Assembly: GCA_029255685.2 (NCBI GenBank)
Contig: CM055313.2
Location: 46,394,079 to 46,458,078 of the forward strand
Direction: 5' to 3'
Source of the DNA: Silene conica
Taxonomy: Eukaryota; Streptophyta; Magnoliopsida; Caryophyllales; Caryophyllaceae
Length of the DNA: 64,000 nucleotides
Positions within the stretch are counted from its first letter, which is position 1. Each line of letters opens with the position of its first letter. The translations under genes and the position numbers were made by a program. This document shows positions 1 to 10,898 of the stretch, in pieces. The notes below the pieces were generated by a model. That model saw only the letters and a program-made list of their open reading frames with translations. It was not told where the DNA came from and ran no database searches.

Positions 1-888
1 AATTTGTAATCGATATTGCTCTAATGAAAAGGAATATTGATTCGGTTATAATTTAATATGATCTCGCATCACCGTTTTGTAATTTAATAGATTTAAATTT
101 CATTTCAAATGTATAATAACAATAGTCTTGTATTTTATTATCATTTGTAATTCTGGCGAATCCTAAAGCCGGTGCTAATCGAAAAGGCGTTCCGAACCAA
201 GACGGTGTTGGGACTCACGTGCCCCAAGGATTGTCCAATTGATGCGACTTCCGTGTTTTTCGAGCTCAACATCGAGGAGGGGCAAAAAGGTGAGCCCTCA
301 CGTGCTCAAATTGATTAGCATTGTTGAGACTCTTAAGATCCAAGGGGTTAACAGTCCCGAACAACTCGTGATACAACGAGTTCTACACTCCTTTGAACAA
401 GGTGAAAGCATATGTGAAATTTAGGGTAAATTACAATATGCAAACAATGACTACCAATCTCCATGAACTACACAATATGCTTGTGCAAGCCGGGAGAGAC
501 TTGGGCATGAATACTACCTTAATCAAGGATGTGCTCATTATCAATAACAAGAGCAAGGGAAAGTTTAAGAACAGTACATACAAGGGTAAGAAGCCCACTT
601 TTACTAAGGAAAAAAGAAAAACTATTGAGAAAAGTTCTTCCTAGAAAGGTGCTACTTCTGAGGACAAATGACATTATTGTAATGACGTAGGGCATTGGAG
701 CGAGGAGTAACTGCACCATTTATCTTAGAGACATCAACGCTATAAAGGTTGTTCTAGTAGGTAATATATTTAATTCTCCTTGTTGTTTATGTTTTGATCA
801 AAACCTCAAAAATCAATTAACAATAAAAATAGTTTTTTCCTCACTAATTTTTGTGCCTGTGAACAAGCATAAGAATTTTATATCATAT
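1..888 (+). mobile_element. Relic of a copia gag region
   Basis: Two short readings between about 240 and 645 resemble the capsid part of the copia family found at 25-40 kb and 56-64 kb. One has an SPHVLKLI-like stretch followed by RVLHSF; the other has LHELHNMLVQAGRDLG, which parallels HELHSLLVQTEKDLKL in the later copies. A lysine-rich stretch before the zinc knuckle follows. I see no protease or pol and no LTR. This is an old, broken fossil with several breaks, identified only by similarity to other elements in this window. Bases 1-238 and 720-888 hold nothing else I recognise. Confidence 0.55.
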
Positions 889-1119
889 TGAGAATTTTTT
901 GTGAACAGAGAAGCATGGTGATGTTTGTAGTTGCAGGAAGTTGTATATCTTATTGTTGAATAGAATACAACAATATAGTCTATATATACAAAGTTATCCT
1001 CAAGCTAATAAATAAAAGCACTAAAAAAGAACAAAATACAAGGCTATTCACTTCCTCATTCTATGTGAAACGTAAGTAAAGGAAACATCACACTACTTTG
1101 TTACTAATCAATTCTAATA
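889..1119 (-). repeat. 3' LTR of the 0.9-4.9 kb copia element
   Basis: On the plus strand it runs from TGAGAATTTT to TTCTAATA, so in element orientation it starts TATTAGAA and ends TTCTCA. This is the usual copia terminal pattern except for TA in place of TG at the start. It is about 94% identical to the copy at 4710-4941. Confidence 0.88.
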
Positions 1120-4100
1120 CTCCCCTCAAGTTGGCGATCCTAGTAAACCAAGTCCCAACTTGAACTGCAAATGAGCGAACAGTTCACCTCCTAAAGCTTT
1201 TGTAAACAAGTCTGCAACCTGCTCCTTGCTACGAACATGTGACACGTTGATTGTATTAGAAACAAGATGTTATCACACAAAATGACAGTCTACCTCAATG
1301 TGTTTCGTTCTATCATGAAAAACCGGATTTTTGAAAATATGGATTGTCGCTTGATTATAAAAAAAAAGCATCATTGGGTTTGAATGAAACACTCCAAGGG
1401 ACGTTAGAAAGGATTTTGTCCAAAGCAACTCACTCGTTGCCGCTCCCATTGCTCTATTTTCTGCTTCCGCTGTGGACTTGGCTACCGTTACTTGCTTCTT
1501 CACTTTCCACGAAATTGGAGACCAACCAAGAGATACATAGTAGAACTCAATGACCTTCCTGTCAATGGAAAACTTGCATAATCCAAGTCGCAATATCCTT
1601 CCAACCATAACCGTGCATCTCGTCTAAGGCTAATTCCCTCACTCGGATTTCGCTTAATATGACGCACCACTCTCAAGGCTGCTTCCCAATGCTCCTTTCT
1701 TGGCTCGTTCACAAACTGCGATAGGATATGTAACGCATAAACCAAATCTGGCCTTGTGATGGTCAAATATACTAGCCTCCCAACAAGCCGACGATATTGT
1801 ATGATATCTTTTAAAACATAGCTTTAGCCAAAGCCAACCCATGCCTCGGCTGAATTGGTGTGTAGGCAGTTTTCGCACCCTTCATTCCTACCTCTTCTAT
1901 AATCCCAATGGCATACTTCCTCTGATTAAGAAATATTCCCTCTCTATTGTGTTCTACTTCAATTCCCAAAAAAAATACTTGAGTCGACCTAAATCTTTTA
2001 TCCTGAAACTCTTATCTAAGAATATTTTGAGTTTTTGACAAGCTCTTTCCTCATTAGTTACAACGATCATATCATCAACATAAACCAATACACCAATAAA
2101 CACTCCATTTTTGTTCTAAGTAAACAACGAATAATCTGCTAATGACTGCACAAAACCGTATCCTTTCAAAGACACAAACAATTTTGAGAACCAGTTTCGC
2201 GAAGCTTGTTTCAGGCCATAGATCGACTTAATTAGCTTACATACCTTTCCTTTTGCTTTCCTCTCGAACCCTTGTGGTATTCTCATATCTACTTCTTCTT
2301 AAAGGTCTCCATGTAAGAAAGCGTTGTTGACATCCAACTGCTCTATGATCCATCCTTTGCTCACTGCCATAGCTAGCAAACACGCACACTCGTCATCTTT
2401 GCCACTGGCGCATAAGTTTCATGATAATCCACTCCTTCTATTTGAGTAAAACCTTGTTCCACTAATCTCGCCTTGTATCGCTCCACCGTACCATCTGCCT
2501 TGTGCTTGATTTTATAAACCCATTTACAACCAATGGCTCTCTTACCATTCGGTAAATCAACAATCTTCCCATTCTTCTCTAAAGCATCAACCTCCTTCTT
2601 CATTGCTACTATCCATTTTTCATTTTTGATAGCTTCTTGATAACTCTCCGGTTCACTGTCTTTATTAATTCTCGTCATAAAAGCTTTGTGAGATTCAGAA
2701 AAACAATTGGTAACAACATATTCATCTAAAGGATAACGCGTACCTGACTTTGAGGATGGTTCTTGGCCGAGATGAGCTTTTGGTGTTGGGGTAATTATTT
2801 GCATCGACTTACAATAATTCGAATTTTTCCCGTTGTCCACGTCCAAGCATTCCTTGCTCGGAATTCGAACCCACTTCCACATTTGAATTACTGTTATTAT
2901 TTGAAACATATGCCGTTGCATCATTTGACGTATTCGAATTTGTCGAAACGTCTGTTGTTGCTTCATGCCAAGAATGAGTATTCAGACTACTATCTGCTCC
3001 ATCATTACATGCCTGACCATTCATTACATCTCCTGTTATGCCTACATCAACTTCACCTTCAGTGCTACCATCGTATGTATTCTCTCCCCCTTAAACCTGA
3101 GGTCATGCCCTCAAGTGTACCAGATTCAAAAACTCCTGTTTGGTATGAGGATACCCTATGAATATACACCGCTTCCCCCGTTCTCCAAACTTATCCTTGG
3201 GTCTTTCTTTGTTGTGCGCATAGCACAAGCAACCTAACGTCTTTAAATTATCTAATAATGTGGGTCGTTTATGTTATAAAATCTCATACGGAGTTCTTCC
3301 ATCTAGTACTAAGGGTGTAGGTGTTCTATTTATCAAGTAAGCAGCCGTCATAATGCACTCCCCCCAAAACCGAAAAGGCAAAGCTGCTTGAAAACGTAGA
3401 GCTCTTGCCTTCTCTAAAATGTGTCGATGTTTTCGTTCAGCCCTACCATTTTGTTGAGGTGTATCTACATTGCTAGTTCGAAAAATAATTCCATTTTCCT
3501 CATAATAGCTCCTCATATTACTCGACAACAACTCTGTTCCATTATCACTCTGAATTATTTTAACTATTTTCTCAAATTGTGTTTTAACCATCTGACAAAA
3601 ATTTTTCATATAATGTCCCGCTTCTCCTTTTTCTTTCATTAAATAAATCCACACAGCTCTACTGTGATCATCAACTATGGTAAAAAAATATTGATCCCGG
3701 GTTAAACTAGCAACTTTATACTGTCCCCAAATGTCACAATGTATAAGACCAAATAAAACATCACACTTTTTATTATTGAGTTTAAAGGGGGTTCGTGTTT
3801 GTTTAGCCCTACAACACGAATCACAAACAGTGTTCAAATTCCAATGTAAATCACAACCAACGAGACTAGAAAAACGGGGAAGAATACTCTGCGACGGATG
3901 CCCAAGCCGCATATGCCATATCCAACTGTCCCTTGTCACCATGGCTTTATTCACGATTTCAGTCTCCTTTGCTTCCAAATAATATACTCCTCTTCTATGC
4001 TCACCTTGTCCAATCTCCATCCTCGTAGTCGGGTCCTGCATTAGACAAAATTTAGAGTGAAAAGTTACCACACAATTGTTTTCACAAATCAATTGTTGCA

Positions 4101-4709
4101 CGCAAAAATCAAATTACAAGTAAGTAACGGAACATATAAGATGTCTTTCAGCACAAAGTTATTATTTAATTGGACTTTTCCATGTATCTTAGCCGTCACA
4201 GTACGACCGTCGGGGAGGCTTATTGTCGATGGCGTGTCAATCCATTCTTGCTGAAAAAAATTTCTCGTTCCCGTCATGTGATGCGATGCACCACTATCTA
4301 TTAACCATTCAACATTCAAATTCTTACCTTCCATTTCATTACCATTCGGGCTATCGTTCAGGAGTGAACGTAGCTTTTCCATTTCTTCAACAGTGAACCC
4401 AACGGATTTTGTGACGCTTGCTTCTTTCGTTTCTGTGGACGATGATCCTATAGCATTTGCCTGGAAATTGCTACGGCCATTGAAAACAATTTGAGTCACA
4501 TTCATACCTGGGTTATTTGACGGATGCAAATACAAGGGTGACGACATCGGTATGGTCTTTGGACCACTGCCCTGCCCCTTCTTTTCGCCTGTTCCTCCTG
4601 TCATGGAAAAGAAAGCTCCCCTTTCCTTTCGTTTTTTTTTTATTTATGTGAAGAATATGTGGGAATGAAAACAATTTTTTTTCTGGATTGAGCTATTGCT
4701 CAGATACCA

Positions 4710-4941
4710 TGAGAATTTTCTGTGAACAGAGAAGCATGGTGATGTTTGTAGTTGCAGGAAGTTGTATTTCTTATTGTTGAATAGAATACAGCAATATAGT
4801 CTATATATACAAAGCTATCCTCAAAATAATAAATAAAAGCACTAAAAAAAGAACTAAATACAAGGCTACTCACTTCCTCATTCTATGTGAAATGTAAGTA
4901 AAGGAAACATCACATTACTTTAATACTAATCAATTCTAATA
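4710..4941 (-). repeat. 5' LTR of the 0.9-4.9 kb copia element
   Basis: This is the direct-repeat partner of 889-1119. The primer site lies immediately to its left on the plus strand, so it is the 5' LTR of a minus-strand element. Confidence 0.88.
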
Positions 4942-6212
4942 TAACCTCCATAAGTTCGGCCCAAATTCAGTCTAAGCCGCACTTAAACTCGTATTCGATA
5001 ATGAAGCACCATATTCAAAGAGAGAAAGGAATAAGATGCGTAGAGGTAGTAATAGACGGAACATCATGTGAGGTGTGGGCGTTCTTGCTTTTCGACTCGG
5101 CTTCTTAGAGAATAAATGTACAGCTAGTTAGCTACGTAGATGCCCTCTCTATTGAGAATGGTCCATTGATGACAAGATGCTTACCAAATTATTGAGGAAA
5201 GTTCATCCTTTATATTAAAAGTTATTCATTATATCTTCTCCTCTGAAGGCTCTTACCTACACAAATATAGTATTGTTCACGCTCCACTATTAAATTTTGG
5301 GTATAGTTAATTCGTGGGATAAGGCAAATAAATTAAGAAAATTGTAACGAATTAGTCTTAAATATTTCCCTTTTGCCGGTAACTTAGTTATCACATGAAT
5401 TATGTAAATTTGTTTGTCTGTTTTTTTTTTGTTTGAGTCTTTACGTTGTCTATATCTTTACGTTTGTTTATTTTGCTCGTTCGTTCCTTACATTTTCCAC
5501 ATCTTTCTGGTAAAAATCATAACAGTTTAAACTCAAAAAAAATCATCCACAAGCTTTACACCAACCACCACAAAGAGATATGTCAAAAATGAATCGGACC
5601 CAAGTCATAAATAATACATTAAAACGACGCCCATATTAGGTTGAACCAGTTGATCAAGGGCAACCATTGCTACTCAAAAATACATTATGGAAAAATAAAT
5701 ATTGAATTCAGAATTTGAGATAGTTATATTTTAATCATTTTCCTTGATTATCCATGTGTAGGGTTGATAGAACAAGTAAGTGCACTAAATTTAGAAGCTA
5801 AGGTTAGCAAAGTTATAGGAATTTGATGGCCACACCGACAAGTAGACGATCCTAATGAAATTGTGTAGAATAAATAGAAAAGGTGTGGAAGATTAGATTA
5901 ATTAGCACATGTCCGTCCGACCGTCCGGGTGGGTACATCGTCATTCTCACAACAATCACATGGTTTGCCGCAAAACGTCAACATTATTAACATGTTAATG
6001 ACAATTGACAACAGTCTTTTCTTCCTCATTTTTTTCCTACTACTTAATTAGTTTCTACATACACTTGCTCCATCGCATGTAACAATTTGGGTGATAAACA
6101 TGGGTGCCTACCTCTCTCACGTAATTTCTTCGCAACACCACATACTCCCCTACGTTAATACAATAATACCCCGTCCAATAGCATAATTATTTACCTAAAT
6201 AGAATAAATATA
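4942..6212. other. AT-rich spacer
   Basis: There is no convincing gene, RNA or intact repeat here. The stretch around 6090-6170 (aacaccacatactcccctac) recurs in altered form at 6600-6660, so an old repeat flanks the Stowaway-type MITE at 6213-6513. Confidence 0.5.
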
Positions 6213-6513
6213 CTCTTTCCTATTCATAATAACCTTCCCTCTTTCCTTTTTCATCAATTCACAATATCTTCCTTATTTTCTTTTTTGGTAAAGTTTTTTT
6301 TTATACATATTTTAATCACCTCACCCCACCACAATACTCCACCATACTAATACTTTATAATTATTTTAATCACCTTACTCACAACAATTAACCCACAATA
6401 CCTACCCTCTCTCCAATCACCCAACCCCACAACAATACTTTCCTATATAATAATCCCCTCCTTATTCTTTGTGTCTTCCCCAAATAGGGAAGGTTATGTT
6501 GAATATGAGGGAG
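6213..6513. mobile_element. Stowaway-type (Tc1/mariner) MITE
   Basis: The 301-bp element has imperfect inverted ends: CTCTTTCCTATTCATAATAA on the left against CTCCCTCATATTCAACATAA read inward from the right, both followed by CCTTCCCT. TA dinucleotides flank it at 6211-6212 and 6514-6515. The CTCCCTC-type end and TA duplication are the Stowaway hallmarks. It has no coding capacity, so any movement would depend on a mariner transposase supplied elsewhere. The interior is AT-rich with many CACC/CACAA runs. Confidence 0.75.
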
Positions 6514-6811
6514 TAACATATATTAAAAGTGAAAATGTACTACGGAATTGAAAGTTATAATATTTTTCTACACTTTCTCAAATGTACTTTTTTATAGGCT
6601 AACTAATTTCTTTGTAACAGCACATACTACCCTACCTTAATACCCGTCGTATTACAGGGGAGTAGGCAGGTATTTGGGTTAGAGAGGGCACACACTTTTT
6701 TAACTACAATTGCGATATTATTTTGCGTTTATTTACATATTAACATGACTAAATATCACAAAAGAAAACCAAATATAGTATTGGAAATAAATAAAATCTA
6801 AATATAATAAC

Positions 6812-6927
6812 TAATGAAAAGTACGTAACATGGGTACATGACTAAATATTACAAAAATAAATATAAATTTATATATAATAAGTAATAAAAAGTACGTAAC
6901 ATGAGTACGTGACTAAATATTACAAAA
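6812..6927. repeat. 70-bp tandem repeat, two copies
   Basis: The stretch AAAAGTACGTAACATG and the following ATGACTAAATATTACAAAA occur at about 6812 and again 70 bp later. A weaker third copy lies near 6737. The repeat is AT-rich with no coding sense. Confidence 0.6.
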
Positions 6928-7809
6928 CAATACATATATTTTAATAGAATACTAGTATTTTTGCCCGTGCGATGCATGGATACTAAATTATTTGTGATAT
7001 GCATAAAACTTGTCACCACATAAAAAATAAATCAAAATACTTTTTTTCTTGATATAAAAATAGTATTAGTTTGTTCTATAAATGTGATATTTTGTTAATA
7101 AAATTACCTCTTTAATATTCATTTATGTCATTAATGCTATCATCATTAATACATCTATTATGCGTCCATCGTATTAAATCACAGATACTTCTAACCACTC
7201 AACTCGCCGCAATCATCTTCAATATCACACAAAACAACCCTTTAAACCATCACTCATACCCTTCGAACAACACACACTACAACAAAATGGCACTTGCGCC
7301 ACGATTTATGTCACGGGAATTCATAATTCGTGACCTAAATTTGCTTAATCACGGGAAAAAAAGTCCCCTTCTTCAAAATTAATTGGTAAAAAAATTTATG
7401 TCACGGGAAAATATATCCGTGACAAATAACTGTTTTTAGTCACGAATTAAGCCATGACCGTGGCTAACAAATGCGTTTAGTCACGCATCAAGTCACGAAC
7501 GTGGCTAATAATTATTTTTAGCCACAATGTCGTGGCTAATTATGATTTATTGTCACATGTAAGTTAACCGTGACTAATTAGTGTGCTTAGCCACACTGAA
7601 TTCTTAACGTGACTAATTATGATTTATTATTACAGCTAAATTATCCGTGACTACATTGCTCTTAGCCACACACTGAATTCTTACCGTGGCTAATTGTGAT
7701 TTATTGTTACAAGTAATTACCCGTGACTAATTATTGCTCTTAGCTACGCACTGGATTTTTACCGTGAGTATTATTTTTGATATGATAACAAATAATAGTA
7801 CAAATTATT

Positions 7810-7968
7810 AGTGCAACATTGTGTGTACTGTGACATCAAGATGATTGCGCCGTATTATTGCGAGATGTGAACAATATTCGTACTTAATGTTCTTCACTAT
7901 TGACGTAAATGATCTTATTATGATTATTCTTATTATTGGATTTAGTCTGTCACAAGTGAGAATTTGTG
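7810..7968. mobile_element. Possible third copy of the MULE-type MITE
   Basis: The right end, read inward, is CACAAATTCTCACTTGTGAC, close to the ends of the 49284 element. Flanks CAAATTATT (7801-7809) and CAATTTATT (7969-7977) match at 8 of 9 bases. The 159-bp length is near the 163-164 bp of the other two copies. The left inverted end is weak, so this is tentative. Confidence 0.4.
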
Positions 7969-8186
7969 CAATTTATTATGATTTTTCTTATTAACACTAC
8001 TGACTTGAAAATGAATATGATTATATGAATAAATGATTGTTGTTTAACAATTTATTTTGCTTTATTTTCGTTGAATGTAGCTTTACTTTAAGTATTCGTT
8101 TAATTATGTAATGACAATTTTGTAATTTCAAAGCTACTTATCCAGTTACTCAATTTATTAAATTGCGCAACAAGCCCGACAAAAAA

Positions 8187-8430
8187 CACTACAACAAATT
8201 GACATTTGCGCCACGATTTATATGCCACAGGAATTTATAACTCGTGGCTAAATTTTGTTTTTAGCCACGGGAAAAATTTATTCACTATTTTAGAAAAAAA
8301 ATTTATCCCACGGGAAAATTTTTCCCGTGGCAAAAAGTCAATTGCGCCACAATTTAGGTTACAGTCGTGGCTAATAATCATTTTTGCCACGAACAATGTC
8401 ACACCAATGGCAAAATATATTTATAATTCT
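8187..8430. repeat. Second CACTA terminus inside the CACTA element
   Basis: CACTACAACAAATTGACATT followed by TGCGCCACGATTTAT repeats the outer left end almost exactly and is followed by its own CCACGG/CCGTGG repeats to about 8410. Only one opposing right end (10213) is visible, so this is either the left end of a nested or joined element or a duplicated terminus. The outer ACA duplication pairs 7275 with 10213. Confidence 0.7.
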
Positions 8431-9545
8431 TTTTTTGTTAAATTTATAATATTGAATAACATTATTTAGAAAACGCATCACATTTAAAGAGAAAGTATGT
8501 CCAATTAAATAATTAACTTATTAACACCTATCATTGAGAAGTCTGAAACTAATATATTGTTAAATAAGCTTTTCATTAGAAAATTGATTTACAACTTTAT
8601 TTGTAAAATATTTCTACAAGAACTTGAATTCGAGATGTTAAATTGGAAAAAAAAATTGGGAAGGTTTTAAGGAGAAAAAAAAGACAATTAGATTTAAAAT
8701 ATGATTAAATAAAAAAAAAATTGGTCTAAAAAATTAAATTCAAAATGATTTCCAACAAATCATTGAATAAAATGGCAAAAAACATATTGATAAAAAATCA
8801 ATATAGAAAAACATTTTAATTATTGAAAAATGAGCGTATCACACCGAAAAGTAAAATGGAAATTAAAATAATAAATTTACATATGTAAATAATGTGAAAT
8901 TTTGTTGACAAAAAGAAATATCAAGAATGATGAAAAGAAATCAATTTAGAGAAAACAAAAATTTATACGATATTTTCTGTGTTTTTTGGCAAAAACTGAT
9001 TATTTTCGAGTTAATAATGTCTTGGTCATTTATTTTAGTAATAAAACTCGGGCATTGATACCCGTATGTAATCATTATTCAAAAGTGATCTTATTTACTA
9101 AGAAGTGATTAAACTTCATGTCAAAAAAAAAAAGTGATTAAACTTTTTTTCGTTACAAATACGACGATCTTACAAATAATATTTGTGTGCAAAAATATAT
9201 GAAAAAATGGATAAAAGAAAAATAAAATAAAAATGCCGACAAATGAAAAAAAATAAAAAAAAATATATTAGGGAAAAATATAAGGAAAATGCGGTTAAAT
9301 AGTTTGGCGAAAATGGTTTTGTTGACTCGGGCAAAAAATGACCCGAGCATCATTAGTCGGGAGGTCAACATTGAAAACTCGAGTAATTTGAGAAAAATAA
9401 TATTTTTTTCGCAAAAATATGTAAATCATTTAATATTTTTTCGCAAAAATAATAGTGAAGGTAATTTAGAAAAAAAGGAATATAATTTAAAAAGGTTTCA
9501 AAATGTTAACTATATGAACAAGTTTAAGTTTCATTTTCGGTAGCT

Positions 9546-9616
9546 CATCATAAGAACTCCACAGTTAAGCGTGCTCAGGTGAGAGTAGTCTTGGGATGAG
9601 TGACCTCCTGGGGAGG
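9546..9616 (+). pseudogene. 5S rRNA gene fragment (3' two-thirds)
   Basis: The stretch contains AACTCCACAGTTAAGCGTGC, GAGAGTAGT and GGATGAGTGACCTCCTGGG, matching the conserved internal control region (box A, intermediate element, box C) of plant 5S rRNA with several substitutions. The 5' third and the proper 3' end are absent, so it is not a working 5S gene. It could be captured rDNA or part of a 5S-derived retroposon. It lies inside the CACTA element, 97 bp upstream of a SINE. Confidence 0.75.
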
Positions 9617-9712
9617 ATATACGATTCGCAAAAGTGAATGACTTGTGATTGTAAGTAACGTGTTGAGATCACTAACCAAGCAAGGATTAAAGCTTGACAA
9701 AATTCCATATGT

Positions 9713-9894
9713 AACCAAATGTGTTTGGTAGTGTGGTGGTTGCTCACCTCATCCCTTAACCCTGAGGTCAGGGGTTCGATTCCAACCCATGGGAATGGAG
9801 CAACTCTTTGGCAAGCCGTTTACCTCTTCGTGAGAGAGCCCGCGACGAGGGGATTATACACGGTGGACACCCCGGTTTAAACCAAAAAAAAAAG
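9713..9894 (+). mobile_element. tRNA-derived SINE
   Basis: The 182-bp insertion is flanked by an 11-bp perfect target duplication ATTCCATATGT (9702-9712 and 9895-9905). It contains an A-box-like TTGGTAGTGTGGTGG near 9725 and an exact pol III B box GGTTCGATTCC at 9773-9783, and ends in CCGGTTTAAACC plus an A tract. These are the features of a plant tRNA-derived SINE moved by LINE machinery. It is nested in the CACTA element and therefore younger than it. Confidence 0.88.
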
Positions 9895-10213
9895 ATTCCA
9901 TATGTGAAAATATTTTCATTATAATTAAAAAATAATATATTACATTTTGTTTATTTATTTTTTATTTTTTTGTTTGCCACGGGAATAATTTTGGTCACGA
10001 GAATTAATATTTGGTCACGGGAATTATTAGCCACGTGAGAATCTGTGGCTAAAAATATAATTTTAGTCACGTTCTTGTTTTTCCCGTGGCTATCTCTTAG
10101 CCACGGCCACTTGGGCTACGGAAGGTATTTCCGTGACAAAGAGCTTTAGCCACGGGAAATTAGTACTTGCGCCACGAATTTAGTCGTGGCCCAAGTGCTT
10201 AATTGTAGTAGTG

Positions 10214-10898
10214 ACAGGAAACGGTCCACAATCCAAAGTCACGCCTACTAATCTATCATGAAATTAACCACCAAATGCGATGGAGTTATCTTTATCCCTA
10301 CCTCAAACAAACATTCAATTCATCATCGGCACAATTGTCCTAGTTTCTCATACACACCTAAAATATTCAAGTCACCCATCCTTCACGAAACACCAAGACT
10401 TATTCCTCAAAGTTAGCTCTCCCTTTGAAAAGTTAATCCATCTATCGGAAACATAACTTTTATCTTCAAAATCGACCATGTTTGATTGAGAAGTGCTTGA
10501 CGGGGAAAAAACATGCAAATTTTTGTTTAGTTAACAAATGAGGTAGGAGAGAAGTGGCAAGGAATGAATGGAGGATGCAACACCTGAGATGTTACACCTT
10601 AGATGTTAGATTTTAATTTGACAACCCAACTAACCAACTTGACCATTTATCAAATGTATCGTTGAACAATTGCAGCCTATTGACATTTGCTTGTACTACT
10701 CAAATTACACTCTTAAACGCTAGGGAGTAATCATACGTTTCAAGACACTTGATCTATCTAAATCATCATTGCGGCCTTTAATATTTATATTTATACTCCT
10801 AAAGTATAGTATATTAGACATTTGTCTTATTTTCTTTTTTACATAATTAAAGAAACTATCTTATTTCTTTCGCATTATTAAGTACGGGTGCGTATAAT
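10214..10898. other. Spacer without recognisable gene
   Basis: This is mixed AT-rich sequence with no reading frame or repeat that I can name. It may be the remainder of the Helitron candidate up to 10818. Confidence 0.4.

Larger units (their letters stand above)
889..4941 (-). mobile_element. Ty1/copia element, broken, with short LTRs
   Basis: Direct repeats of 231 and 232 bp bound the element. Read on the minus strand, a primer site like TGGTATCTGAGC (tRNA-iMet type) lies just inside the right LTR, and a purine tract TTGAGGGGAGTA lies just inside the left LTR. Minus-strand parts in order are an aspartic protease (DSGASHHMTG, near 4290), the pre-integrase HxRLGHPS motif and integrase core (about 4000-3270), reverse transcriptase (about 2700-2000) and RNase H (about 1700-1270). 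A normal gag domain is not recognisable. The element is broken, with several breaks. The LTRs differ at about 13 of 231 positions, suggesting an age of a few million years. I see no clear target duplication. Confidence 0.9.
7275..10213. mobile_element. Non-autonomous CACTA (En/Spm-type) element
   Basis: The left end is CACTACAACAAAATGGCACT and the right end, read inward, is CACTACTACAATTAAGCACT. Both continue into related subterminal sequence with many short repeats of GTGGCTAA, CCACGG and CGTGAC in both orientations (7300-7770 and 9960-10205). Such arrays are where a CACTA transposase binds. The 3-bp duplication ACA flanks both ends (7272-7274 and 10214-10216). No transposase reading frame is present, so this 2.9-kb copy depends on one made elsewhere. 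A SINE and a 5S rRNA gene fragment lie inside it, and a second CACTA-type end lies at 8187. Confidence 0.88.
6952..10818 (-). mobile_element. Possible Helitron, minus strand, split by a CACTA insertion
   Basis: On the minus strand the sequence ends in a 6-bp stem with a 3-nt loop (plus 6965-6979), 9 nt of spacer, CTAG, and then a T. This is the Helitron 3' signature. The best 5' candidate is TCTAATATACTATAC on the minus strand ending at 10818, but the base outside it is G where A is expected. Without the CACTA at 7275-10213 the body would be about 0.93 kb and noncoding. The 3' end is fairly good; the 5' end and the overall span are a guess. Confidence 0.3.

Noticed and set aside
9546-9616. 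A working 5S rRNA gene
   Set aside because: The 5' third and normal 3' end are missing and there are substitutions in conserved positions.
9713-9894. A tRNA gene from the A and B boxes
   Set aside because: No cloverleaf can be drawn; the A tail and 11-bp target duplication identify a SINE. The same reasoning applies to 42867-43072.
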